From Oxytricha trifallax (Eukaryota; Ciliophora; Spirotrichea; Sporadotrichida; Oxytrichidae), in assembly GCA_000711775.1 (NCBI GenBank), contig ARYC01000408.1:1-64000 (forward strand): a stretch of DNA of 64,000 nucleotides, written 5' to 3'. Position numbers and translations under genes: made by a program. Position 1 is the stretch's first letter. Each line of letters begins with the position of its first letter. Below are positions 35,434 through 45,839 of this stretch, piece by piece. The notes beneath the pieces were generated by a model. That model did not search any database, was not told the origin of the DNA, and saw only the letters and a program-made list of their open reading frames with translations.

Positions 35434-36212
35434 TCACATTTAAAAATTTTTAGAGGGAGCTGGCTTCTCTTTCTTTTCTTCCTCTTAAGGCTTGCTTGTG
35501 CCTATGTTTCTTCTCTTGTTGACAGCTCAAGCATCTATGTTCATTGACTCTCGAGGCTAATTATTTTAATAAATTCTCTTATTAGCTTCATACTTTGTCT
35601 ACGAATTTCGTTCTCTGTGAAGCTTGCTCTATTCATTCATAAAAAAGATGCCAGTACCAGATTTTTCTAAAGAGTTAAGCTACAAATCTTACTTGAAACA
35701 TAAGGGTGCTTCTGCAGCTCTGATAGCCAGCTCTCACTTATCTTGATCCCTTGTTTGTCCTTATCTTCTGAAGAGATGCTGTACCTTTTCTTATGAGATT
35801 CTTGAATAATTTCTTTCAAGTAATCACCTTTAATTGTTGCAAGTATGCCAAAGAAATAGTTTCTTTCAGGTAGTTTATTTGACAACTGCTTCTTAGTAGG
35901 CAGGTACTGCGAAACCTCTGGGTCATTCATAGTATCATCGTATAAGTTAGTCACTGAGATTTCTGGATAGTTTGGAATCTCTGCAAACTTTACATCTTAA
36001 GTTTTCAATGCTTTCTTCTCTTCGCAGAGTATGGCTCTTAGAAATGAAATTTTAGTACCTTCCATCGTTGGCAAGAACAAACCAACTACATAATAATCAA
36101 TGAGTTCATTACCTTGCTGCACCAGGTAGCGGTGCAAATCCTCCTTGCTTCTAAATCTTTGAATCAATTCTTGTGCTTGCACTCTTTTCATTACATCATT
36201 CATTGACTCCAT
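35434..36212 (-). CDS. TBE F 22K protein gene with introns, one late TGA
   Basis: ATG at 36210-36212 (MESMNDVMKRVQAQELIQRF). The frame is open (TAA/TAG as Gln) to KHPYVSSK, the 26-nt intron GTAAGA...CTTTAG (35697-35672), then KSGTGIFFMNEQSKLHRER. Without the intron the span is 753 nt, an exact multiple of three. A 27-nt GTAAT...TGTAG stretch near codon 35 may also be an intron. A TGA at 35527-35529 replaces the Gly of MNIDAGAG about 30 codons before the family's usual end. Function unknown. Confidence 0.8.
35672..35697 (-). other. 26-nt intron in TBE F 22K
   Basis: GTAAG at the 5' end, TTTAG at the 3' end, 26 nt (not a multiple of three). The same length and position occur in B, D, E, G and H despite sequence changes. 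Skipping it joins conserved HPYxSS to KSGTGIxxM in frame. Confidence 0.8.
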
Positions 36213-36776
36213 CTTGTTTACAGATCTAAGAAATGATATTCAAATTTAAGTTTATTGATTTCAATTATATACCTCTGTAAAACTTACTATTAAATATGGG
36301 CATCCTATAGGAGGTCAACCTCTAAGAAGGATATGGAGAAGGTTTTGAGAACTGGTTTCAAACTTGAGAGATTGATATCAATTTCTACTGTTATAGTTCC
36401 ATATTTTTAAATTTAAATTGGTACGTACTTAATTAGGAGCAGCTCCTAAAATGCTAGTACTTAATTAGGAGCATTAATTAAAGCTAGTACTTAATTAGGA
36501 GCACCCAAATTTAATCATAAAATCACAAAATACCTCCTAAAGCAGTACGTACTTAATTAGGTGCACCTCCTAAATCGGTACGTGCTGTAATAAACTTATT
36601 ATTGATAGAAATAATGGTTACTTTCTCGCCCATATTTACAGCTGGATCGTCTCTTACTGCTCATTATTCTCCTCTAATACTCTAAAAACTTCCCTTGAAA
36701 CTTGTATGCCTGCAAACCTCTCATATAAGCTCTCAGTTATAGAGGCAGTTTTATAATTTTAAATTCAAATTTAAAT
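36213..36776. promoter_or_regulatory. Divergent intergenic region of TBE F with repeated motif
   Basis: Lies between the head-to-head 22K and zinc-finger/kinase genes, so it should hold both promoters. A motif close to TAGTACTTAATTAGGAGCA recurs at least four times between 36420 and 36570, partly with GGTGCACCTCCTAAAT. G, H and D have GGTACCAGTAC / TTAGTACTAATTAA repeats in the same place. Function inferred from position only. Confidence 0.4.
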
Positions 36777-38165
36777 ATGAGCGCTAACATTTTAAGAAAA
36801 ACAACAGCACTTCCATCAAACTAAATGAGACTTACCTTTGGCAGCAATAAAAAGTGTGATAGCTGCGAGATGAACTCTCATAAGGAACTACCAGAGCTAT
36901 CACTTTAGGTCTCTATTATTAAAATAGGTATCAATAAAATTCCTATACAAACTGAAGAAGTAGAATTATACTTTTGTGAGAAGTGTGAGAGAGACTTCGC
37001 TCATAAATCTAGTTGATATATGCATATTAAAGAGCATAGAGAAGCCAAGCCAACTTTATACTTAAAACTCGATAAAATCGACGGAAAGTATGATTCCTTC
37101 GAGTGCAATAAGCAGTTTGATCATACAAGAGATTAAAGGAAGCATCTTTTAAAAGCTCACAAGAAAGATTAAGAGATTGAAAAGTATTAAGATGAATTGA
37201 AGCTACTAAACAAAAAAAAGCAAGAGAATCTTCGAAAGTGGTAGAGCTCGAACAAGCTAGTGAATCAGAGTTTATGAGGAAATCACGCAACCTACTAGCA
37301 TCTGAAATCACAAAGATCATGATTAAAATTATATTAAAAAAGATTCCTGTTTTTGCCTAAATTGACCTAGAAACTTCTCTTTAAGGCTACCGTATATAAG
37401 AAGACTCTTTTGATAATAAAGTAATCAATGATCTTCAATACGCATACAAGGCGTATCCCTTCAACTATCTCTTAAGTGATGATAAATATTAAATGGAGTT
37501 TACAAATGAGTATCAAGTACTCACTCAAGCAAAGTTTAAGAGTGGAGTTACTTAATCAAGTTAGATGCTGTTCTTCTTGCAAGGATCATGTTGCTTTCAG
37601 ACTTCCACTCTATGAAATGACCCTAAGAGATTTCATAACAGATCAAAAAAATCATAAGTAACTTGGATAAATAGCAACTCAGACCGTATAAGGTATTAAA
37701 GAGCTTCATAAGTTAGGGTTTGTTCACAGAGATTTGAAGCCAGAAAATATAATGATAAACTTCTCACCTGTAATAGTAGCAATAATCGATTTCAACAGAG
37801 CCTAAAGAGTGGAAGTATCAAGGCTTGGAACTGTAATGGGAACGCAAGGGTACTATCCAGAAAGAGAAGACTGGAGAGATGGAGACTTTTATTGGGATGT
37901 GTGGGCTTTAGCAGCAATAATAATAATAGAGTGCGATATGCCTCGCAAAGAATACTACTCTACAAGATGCGAGAAGAATGCTAAACAAATAATAAAGCAA
38001 TTTATAGATAAAACAAGAGTATCTCAAGCAATGAAATAGATGACAGAGTAGGTAATAATCAAGCCTAACCCACGATCAGACATATCGATATAGCAAATAG
38101 AATAGTGGTTGAGTAAAATAAACTACATACCTCTTTCACATGATCCAAAAGTGCATTTTGAGTGA
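36777..38165 (+). pseudogene. TBE F zinc-finger/kinase-like protein, frameshifted
   Basis: ATG at 36777. First finger CEKCERDFAHKSS (followed by a TGA), second finger FECNKQFDHTRDQRKHLLK (first Cys lost). Kinase part: YAYKAYPFNYLLSDD (beta-3 Lys), FTNEYQVL (alpha-C Glu), VAFRLPLYEMTLRDFI (hinge), FVHRDLKPENIMINF, IIDFNRAQ (DFN), then LGTVMGTQGYYPEREDWRDG and WDVWALAAIIIIECDMPRKE, ending HDPKVHFE and TGA 38163-38165. Frame changes near 37225 and 37545. The C-terminal lobe (37660-38165) is intact. Confidence 0.85.
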
Positions 38166-38309
38166 TTAAATTAAATACATTTACTATATATTTCACATTA
38201 AAACCTATTATTAACCCCATCCCCTAACAAATTCTCTTCAAATCAAAGCACTTATAAACCTCATTTAGGGGTTTTGGGGTTTTGATTGATGTCTCTAGGG
38301 ACCCCGATC

Positions 38310-39890
38310 TTATATATATATATATGTTAATATATAAGGGTCAACCTCATTTCGTTTTAAGTGTTCTAGTCTTCCGTAGGTCTTATTTGTCTTAAATTTG
38401 ATGTCCAGCTTTCTCTTTTTCTTCCATCTTGAAACTCCTTTCCATGCATATTCTACTTTCTTGAATCTCAATTCAATTATGTGATTGTCTCTCATTTGAA
38501 TGCTTTTTAGTTTAGTCTTGAAAATTGATATTTGCTCAATATGTGGAAAGATTTGGTTCCTTAGCTGTTCGGGTCCATATCTCTTTTCATTAATATATAA
38601 CACAATCATGGTATTAATTACTGAAGATTGTTTGATATTTAAGCTGATTTTTGTAAAAATCAGTTGAATGGAAAGCTTCAAACTGTTCCCTTTTTTAATA
38701 TTCAAGTTCATGGCAGTATTTGTTCTTTGTTCTTGCGAAGTACTATTTAATTTATTGGTTCGCTTAGAGTGTTAGATTTATAATAATTATTCCATCCATT
38801 TCATAATCAGTTTTACTTATTACCATGAATTAAAACTATTATTAGAGTTTATGATAATGAATATGTGTAAATCTAACTTTATAGGTCTTTAGTTCTCGGT
38901 TAACTGATCAGATGAAATTATACCGGTCAGACTTTTCTGATGAGATGCGTCATCAATAAACAGTTTGGGGTTAGGTTTGTTTTATGCATTTAATGACGTG
39001 TCAATTAGAACTAAAACTTTTTTCTCTTATTTCAACATCCTCTTGGTAGTTTTAGATGGGGTTTTGTTGTCACTCTAGATGGTTTTCCAGTGGAGGTTTG
39101 AGAGTATTTAGTTATCTGATACCCCCTCGGTTGGCAATATTTTTAAGAGATTTTATAGCCAAGTTTTCTACTTTGAAGGTTGATTCTTGTACTACCTAGG
39201 GGTATTTGATACTGAAAACTAATTAATTGATCAAGGCCTAGAATCTTTCTTCTCTGAAAAGGTATTCAAAGTTATTGTTCTTAGTGGCCAGAGATATGTC
39301 TCAGATGTGTTTTATTTCTTGTTTTTGGTTGTATTTCTGAATCTTCCGAATCATTACAAATAGTAGGTTTATGTGTTACTAAGTAAGAGTTTAGCCATTT
39401 GACTTGAAAATTTTGTAATTCTTCCTGAGTAAGTGGGAGTACTTAGTCAAGTACTAGGTCTGTAATGTCTCTGCATTTTTATATCAGCGTAAAGAAGCTG
39501 GTTTCTTTTACGCTTACCTCATCTATAACTTTCTTAATGCTTAACATTAGTTCTATTTTGTTCTTCATGATTGTTAGAAGTGAAGTCATATCATGTTATT
39601 TCTTTGAAGGTGAATATTTTCAAAGTTATTATTGAATGGTGGGGCAGGAATTTGAGGCTATTATTTTCTAGCAGAGCTCTAAATTTTAAAAATCATTTAG
39701 TTTTTGTTTTTCTATTACTTTGTTGATCCCCTGCATTATCTTCTTAAAAAAGTTGATTAGTACCCTTAAAGTATCTGAGTGTGAGCTATTTAAAGCTCTT
39801 TTTGAATTATCGACTCATATATGGGTCTAATTTCTATTAAATTTTTAAGTTAATAATTATTATATAAATAATCTGTCTCCGTTTTTGCTT
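38310..39890 (-). pseudogene. Large unrecognised reverse-strand gene, frame-broken
   Basis: With the ciliate code, coding is continuous across about 1.5 kb of moderate GC but changes frame several times. Open blocks: 39890-39590 (INFFKKIMQGINKVIEKQK), 39640-39270 (DEVSVKETSFFTLIQKC; LTQEELQNFQVKWLNSYLV), 39300-39065 (NNNFEYLFREERFQALINQ; KNIANRGGIRQL) and 39232-38310 (KKVLVLIDTSLNAQN; INEKRYGPEQLRNQIFPHIE; WKGVSRWKKKRKLDIKF), over 300 codons in the last. One shift falls at a G5 run (39121-39126). No domain recognised; the N-terminal part is helical, the C-terminal part basic. It starts 25 bp from TBE F. It could be a germline-limited gene, a pseudogene, or a real gene with assembly indels. 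Confidence 0.6.
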
Positions 39891-40129
39891 GTAAATAAAT
39901 TTATTTCAAAACTTGACAAAATATAAAAAAAAAACAATTCTCTTTTGTAATATTTCATCTTTATAAAATTCAATTAATTAGTTTATTTAATTTAAAAGTA
40001 TTAAGAGTATTCTTAGGAGATTGAAATATTTGAGATAGCGGAGAGTTAGATTAAGGACTGCATTAAAATTTATATTTATAGAAATATTTTATATTCTTAG
40101 TATTTTATTATGAAATCTTTTACTTTTTA
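39891..40129. other. AT-rich spacer ending in a G12 run
   Basis: No coding signal. It ends at a poly-G tract (about 40131-40142) that marks the edge of the next palindrome. Confidence 0.5.
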
Positions 40130-40820
40130 AGGGGGGGGGGGGTATTAGTAGGGGGCAAAAATTTTTCGAAAACCTATGTCGGTGGCAACATTAATTTTTC
40201 AAAATTCACCAAAATCCTAAGTCGGTGGCATAATAAAAAATTTTTCTTTTTCGAATTGGGAATCAATAAGTACCTCAATACACATGAAAATTTTATCACA
40301 GAAAATTAATCAATCTCCATCATAACAACTTAGGCATTTGACGGACACAGTTTAACATATAAAATAAATTAGAATTCATAAATAATTTCTATCCCTTTAT
40401 CAAATAATTTTATAATAAAAATATAACTATATAAATATCAATGAAATATTATCACATTGACAATTAGTGTATAACATACTTCGATTTTAATTTTTTCAAA
40501 ATATCATTATTTTTCAATGTGATAATATTTCATTGATATTTATATAGTTATATTTTTATTATAAAATTATTTGATAAAGGGATACAAATTATTTATGAAT
40601 TCTAATTTATTTTATATGTTAAACTGTGTCCGTCAAATGCCTAAGTTGTTATGATGGAGATTGATTAACTTTCTGTGATAAAATTTTCATAAAAAAGAAA
40701 AAAATTTTATAATGCCACCAACTTTGAATTTTGGTGAATTTTTAAAAATTAATGTTGCCACCGACATAGGTTTTCGAAAAATTTCTGCCACCGACTTAGA
40801 CCCCCTTCCTTTTTAATAAT
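40130..40820. repeat. About 690-bp palindrome with GTCGGTGGCA motifs
   Basis: Left arm about 40143-40465 and right arm about 40517-40810 are inverted copies (TTTTTCGAAAACCTATGTCGG with its complement; AAACTGTGTCCGTCAAATGCC with its complement). The motif GTCGGTGGCA occurs twice per arm. The loop is about 50 nt. Ends are bordered by G12/GGGGG on the left and CCCCC on the right. A foldback element of unknown family. Confidence 0.8.
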
Positions 40821-41221
40821 CAAATACTCATTTATAGTTATCTTTGAGATTAAATGATTTATTAATTTAAGATAATATTTTTTTATGAAAATTTAATAAT
40901 ATACAATGATTTAATAATAAAGGCATTTAGATTCAATACTTTCAATATTAATTTTAGGGTTATGAGTATCTCTGGTTGAGACATAGAACTATTTAAACCA
41001 TTCAATTTAAACTTATTATAAAATTATTTTTAATTTTTTTACATAATAAATATATCTTTTATGATTATATAACGATAATTTTTATTATTCACTCTCTATG
41101 ACCTAGTCAATAGTCAATCTTTTTGTTTTATTCTTTTTTAATAGGCCTTTTAATATAATTTCAAAATTAATTCTTTAAATTTAATGATCGCTGTGATATT
41201 AAAATGTATATTTTTTATTTT

Positions 41222-41378
41222 TTCCTTCACAGAGGAGTTTAGCTTCTGGGCTGATTGACTCCCATTTGTCAGAATTATATGTTACTTTTTCGTACACTAT
41301 TTTCTTTTTTAGAGCATCTTAGGTTTGTTCATTGAAGGGGTATTCTCCTACTAACAACAAGTGCAGTATATAAACCCC
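41222..41378 (-). CDS. Split kinase gene, copy 2: subdomains X-XI piece
   Basis: The reverse strand reads YILHLLLVGEYPFNEQTQDA then KWESISPEAKLLCEGKN. This is the alpha-F/alpha-G region of CAMK kinases (YxLLxGxxPF; WxxISxEAKxL). It is separated by TBE G and palindrome M5 from the APE piece at 46435-46525. The gene's C-terminus beyond it is not found. Confidence 0.8.
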
Positions 41379-41977
41379 CCATTTAGATAATTTTAAACTC
41401 AAAATATTGGGACTTAGGGATAACTAAATAAGATTAATAAAGTAAATTTATATTGCCATAAATTATATTTGATAAGGCTCATTTTATTTAATTTTAGGCT
41501 GAATTTTATATTTAATTTAATAGTACTTAACTACAAATCTAAAACTGATCTAAAATATTGGGTTTTAATAATAAATAATTTAAACCTAAAAAATTTAATG
41601 ATAATTAACAAATTAAATTGTAATTAATGCAATCGAATATAATATATATAAAACTAAAATTTATCAAATAAAATTATATTGTAGAAATACATTCGATTTG
41701 GGAAAATGAATTAAAATTAAATTAATTAAATATTAAAATCATGGCAGTTATCAAATCCAAAGTGACTCAAAATTCAAAAATAAATGGATTCTACGGTAGA
41801 TCCCGCAGTTTTAGTTGGACTTTATTACTGGCAATATTCAAAACCTCAAAACCCCTTAGTGAGGTTTATAAGTGCTTTGATTTGTATTGTATAGTTGGGG
41901 TCTTATTGGGGTTAGTAGACAAAATGCAGGTTTAATATGAATTTAATGAATATTTAATGATTATTATTGTTCTTAAC

Positions 41978-43435
41978 TCTAACAAATTTTATCTGCTTGT
42001 CTTTGTGATACCTCTTGAATCTCGCTGTCTTTAGTTGTTCTAGAATGTCATCTAATGATTATCTTGGATATGCTGGAACTATAACTATGACCATCTCAAC
42101 TATCGTCTTAATTTTATCGCAGATTTCTTCTTACTTTATATGCTTAGCTGCTAAACTTATTGATTATTTCTCGTGCTTTGTTCCAAAGTATGACATACTT
42201 TCCATATCGCTCTCTAATATGATAACAGCAACTGCCCATACATCCCACTGAACTGAGCCATTAGTCCATTTCTCTCTAATTGGGAAGTATCCAGGAGTAC
42301 CAAGAACTTTAGCCAAAGTCACTATCTCTTATCTTAAGGCTCTATTGAAATCGATAACTACGACTTCTAAAGGCAGAGGTTAAGCATAATATTTTCAGGC
42401 TTCAAATCTCTATGAACATATCCAAGTTCATGCAACTCCTTGACACCCTTAATCATATCTGTAAGAATATCATTTAAGTCATCAGGATATCTATTATGAT
42501 ATAGATAGTCTCTTAAAGTCGTTTCAAATTTCTTGAGCCTTAGTGCGATGAAACCATAGCTTAATATAACACCATTTAACTTAAGCAAGTTCTAGCAATC
42601 TCTTCTTTAAGACTCTCTAAGAATCATATATTCGTTAGCAAACTCATTTTAATACTGCTCATTTTTTATGAGATAGCTGAAAGGGTATACCTTGTATGCA
42701 TACTCATCAACTACTATAAGCTTTGCCTTGTTAGGCACACTTATGTGCAAGTAATTTTAAATGCAGCTACTAAGTTCAATTGCATTTAATGCAGGAATAC
42801 TCATTGCTTTCGCTTGGAAGCATGCTAAAACAGTATGATCTGCAGGCTAGTTCATTGATTCAAAGCGACACTGTCTCTTGAGCTTCTCCTGTAGGTCTCT
42901 TTAAGACTCAAGAATTTTTGATTTTCTTTTAGCAGGTACAAGTTATTAAGTCTCCTAATCTTAAATCAAGAATTCGCTAAGATGATGTTTTTGCATATGC
43001 TTCTTAACCTTTGCTGAGTGAGTGTAAGACTTCATGCATGTTGTGCATTGGTACCTTCCATCCACTTTGTCATGTTTAAAATAGATCTTGGCCTTGCCAG
43101 AGTGTACCTCTTTAATGTGCCTCTTCAAGCTAGACTCAGTTGAGAAGAAGTTTTAGCAGTCTTCACATTAAAATGTTTTAATTTTTTCTATTGGTTGCTG
43201 TTCCTTATCTTCTTCAACCAATTCAACTTATGTTTAAACACCCATCTCAGCACTCTACTTCTTGTTTTAAACTTAAATTTTAAAGACCTCAGCTTCAAAC
43301 TCTAGAGCTCTTAGCTCTACCTCCTTTTCAATATAAATTACTTCTGGTTTCTTGGAGGAGCCAAAGTTGAGCATTGATTGACCTGCTCCTAAAAGTGCCG
43401 CTCTACGATTTAAGTTGACCGCCATGTTTAAATTC
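41978..43435 (-). pseudogene. TBE G zinc-finger/kinase-like protein
   Basis: ATG at 43433-43435 (MAVNLNRRAALLGAGQSML). Two C2H2 fingers: CEDCQNFFSTESSLKRHIKE and CTTCMKSYTHSAKVKKHMQK. Kinase-like part: VVDEYAYKVYPFSYL (beta-3 Lys), FANEYMIL (alpha-C Glu), LRLKKFETTLRDYLYH (hinge), LGYVHRDLKPENIML, then a one-base deletion near 42383 before VVVIDFNRALR. DFG is DFN, as in E, F and H. The family stop TGA (as in H) is AGA here (rc of 41978-41980), so the frame runs on through the terminal repeat and meets TGA inside the telomeric repeat. Confidence 0.85.
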
Positions 43436-43977
43436 AAATTTAAATTTCTATTATAAAGCTCTTAAAACCTCTATAGCTATATCTGGACTATATAGGAGTT
43501 GCAACAGCATTAATGATGGTTTGATCTAAGCTCTAAGACTTCATATTTATACTTAGTTTATAACTATAAATTTTCTAATTTTATGCTTAATATTTTTAAT
43601 TTTGGTACCAACTGAGAATAAATTCAGGTTGGTACTGGTACCAATTAGGTTTTGAACCATTTTGGAACTTTTCCATTAAAACCTCATTAGTTAAAAACTA
43701 GTACTAATTAAATTTTGGTAACTAATTAAAATTTTACGAAATTAGTACCAGTACTAATTAAATTTAAACGAATTTAGTACTAATTTAATGGAACTAAATT
43801 GATAAAAATGGAGCTCCATCTCTGAAGTTTGTTACAGCTTCTGCGAACTTTCTCCACGTATCTTTACAGGGTTGACCTCCTATAAGATGCCCATATTTAA
43901 TAGTAAGTTTTTAAACAATAGGATCCAGAAGTCTATAAATTATAATTTGAAATTCATTAATAGGAAGAGGAACAAAG
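43436..43977. promoter_or_regulatory. Divergent intergenic region of TBE G
   Basis: Between head-to-head zinc-finger/kinase and 22K genes. Contains several GGTACCAGTACC and TTAGTACTAATTAA-like units (43610-43800) and a conserved block near 43820-43890 shared with D and H. Likely bidirectional promoter; inferred from position. Confidence 0.4.
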
Positions 43978-44768
43978 ATGGAATCATTCAATGAACAAAT
44001 GAAAAGGGTTGAGGCTCAAGAAATGATCTCAAGATTCAGAAGCAAGGAGGATCTCTATCGATACCTAACTTTACATGGTAAGATAACTTGATGACTATTA
44101 ACATATTATACAGTTGGTTTATTCCTTCCAACGATGGAAGGTACCAAAATTTCATTCTTGAAAGCAATACTTTGTGAGGAGAAGAAAGCTTTTAAAAATA
44201 AAGAGATTAAACTAATCGAAATTCCCAACTACCCTGAGATTTCAGTCACTAATCTTTATGAGGATGCCATGTAAGATGAGGAAGTGGTAGTTTACCTTCC
44301 TACCAAGAAACAACTCTCTAATAAACTACCAGAGAGGAACTTTTTCTTTGGTGTTCTTGGTACAATAAAAGAGGAGTATCTCAGAGAAATAATTGAAGAA
44401 GCACATAAGAAACGATATTCTATCTCTCCTGAAGACTAGAAGAAGCAAGGCATTCTAATAAGCTCAGCTTGGCTAGAGGAACTTAAGAAGCATCCTTATC
44501 TTTCAAGTAAGCTTTGACATATAACTTTGTAGGAAAATCTGGCACTGGCATATATCTTATGAAAGAGCATGCAAAGGTTCACAGAGAAAGAAAGTCGCAG
44601 ACAATTTATGAGGTGAGCAAGAGGCTTTATAAAGATGTCTAAAAACCAGATGAAATGAACATAGATGCAGGAGCTGGCACTAAGAGAAGAAATATGGGCC
44701 CAAGCAAGCCATAAGAAGAGGAGAAGAAAGAGAAGCCAAACCCCTTTATGGGTTAGTTTAATATGTGA
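43978..44768 (+). CDS. TBE G 22K protein gene with two introns
   Basis: ATG at 43978 (MESFNEQMKRVEAQEMISRF). Exon 1 ends at CAT-G; intron 1 is 44078-44113 (36 nt, GTAAGA...TACAG) and contains an in-frame TGA, so reading through is not possible. Exon 2 gives VGLFLPTMEGTKISFLKAIL and KKHPYLS. Intron 2 is 44507-44532 (26 nt). Exon 3 gives KSGTGIYLMKEHAKVHRER and the MNIDAGAGTKRRNMGPSKP tail, TGA 44766-44768. The spliced length, 729 nt, is 243 codons. Convergent with the transposase, 6 bp apart. No known domain; the basic tail suggests nucleic acid or protein binding, which is inference. Confidence 0.85.
44078..44113 (+). other. 36-nt intron 1 of TBE G 22K
   Basis: GT...AG, AT-rich, with an in-frame TGA. 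The same place holds 27-38 nt GT...AG stretches in B, E, F and H. Confidence 0.65.
44507..44532 (+). other. 26-nt intron 2 of TBE G 22K
   Basis: GTAAGC...TTTGTAG, contains TGA; removal restores the conserved C-terminal frame. Exactly 26 nt in all six copies where this part is present. Confidence 0.8.
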
Positions 44769-44774
44769 ACTTAT

Positions 44775-45839
44775 TCATTCATTTAAATCTAAAACTTATT
44801 TATAAACATTCATTCTTCCCTCTCTCGCACAAACTGTTGTCTTATCTACGCTCACTCTCTTACAGCTGCTTTGAATTAAGTCTACTGTATCGATAAGCAA
44901 GTCATGCATAAGATGATACAACAGCAGCTTCTTGCAGTGAGTCTTGATTTAACTCCAGTAGAATTCAATTCCATTAAATTAAGTGCCATAAGGATAGTTG
45001 TAAACAAGAGTTATGTTTAAGTCTTTATAAGCTTTCTTAGACTCATTAGTCTTATGAACTGAGAGGTTTTCAACAAAGAGGATGATCTCCTAATCGTTGT
45101 ATTTATCTCTCAGCTTATGCAAGATTTCAATATACTGCTCTCACTTAATAGAGCGAGGATGAATGACATAACTTTCTAAGCCAGAGTCTTCACTAATACC
45201 TGCTAAAATTGCATGGGTTACTACCTTTACCTTTTAGTCATTCACTTCTATATAATCATATTTCTTATACCAAGACTTATTATAAAAGGTGTTAAAGGTA
45301 AACACAGCTTCATCAGCGTTTGTGAACTTGATGTTATTTTAAATAGCCCTCTGCATTTAATCATATATATAATTTAAATTATTACTATAAAATGGATTTG
45401 TAAAATCAATCACTCTCTTCACTCTGTTGACAGTCTTGAAAGTAATACCATTTCTTCTATAAATATTGGCTATAGTCTAAGGAGAGATACGCATGTCAGG
45501 AAACCTGCTATGAAACATCACAGCTCGCTAGTCTAATGGAAAGTGTGCCCAATACTTCAAAGTCTTCGAGTCGCAGAGGAAGTTAATATGAGCCTGAGAG
45601 AACTTTTATTTTCTTGCAGGATGCGTTCAACAACCAGAATTAAAATGCTAAACAGCTAGCAAGCAGTGATACCTAACAGTTGAGGCACTCTTGCGTAATA
45701 ACTTTGCTATAGCTGCATAATTTAGTACAGGTTTGGCTTAGTCTATATTAATACACGTACCATACCTAAGCTTAAGCAGTAAATCTAAATATTACTCATC
45801 ATAAATCGACCCTAAATTTCGCTAATTTCTATTTCTCAT
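44775..45839 (-). CDS. TBE G transposase (D,D34E)
   Basis: ATG at 45837-45839 (MRNRNQRNLGSIYDEQYLDL) to TGA at 44775-44777: 1065 nt, 354 residues, the expected 42-kDa size. HTH region near residues 40-60; catalytic Asp in NADEAVFTFNTF, Asp in FVENLSVHKTN (the position reads Glu here), Glu in FNGIEFYW; C-terminal NECLQISFRFK-like end shared with A and H. TAA/TAG as Gln. The second catalytic Asp appears changed to Glu, which would impair catalysis. I did not see a TGA inside but did not check every codon. Confidence 0.85.

Larger units (their letters stand above)
34243..38284 (+). mobile_element. TBE F, complete
   Basis: 4042 bp between TAAAACCCCAAAACCCC and GGGGTTTTGGGGTTTTG, with a perfect ATT/ATT target duplication (34240-34242 and 38285-38287), the ANT type reported for TBEs. 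Terminal inverted repeats are about 70 bp. Gene order is as in E. F and B form one subfamily. The first base of the left end is T instead of C. Confidence 0.93.

Noticed and set aside
38221..38300. True telomere or chromosome end at C4A4/G4T4 stretches
   Set aside because: Each stretch is the end of a TBE with a terminal inverted repeat and flanking unique DNA on the other side; only about two repeat units long.
41741..41935. 64-codon forward frame across the TBE G left end
   Set aside because: It runs from palindrome M5 into the transposon terminal repeat; an accident of the junction.
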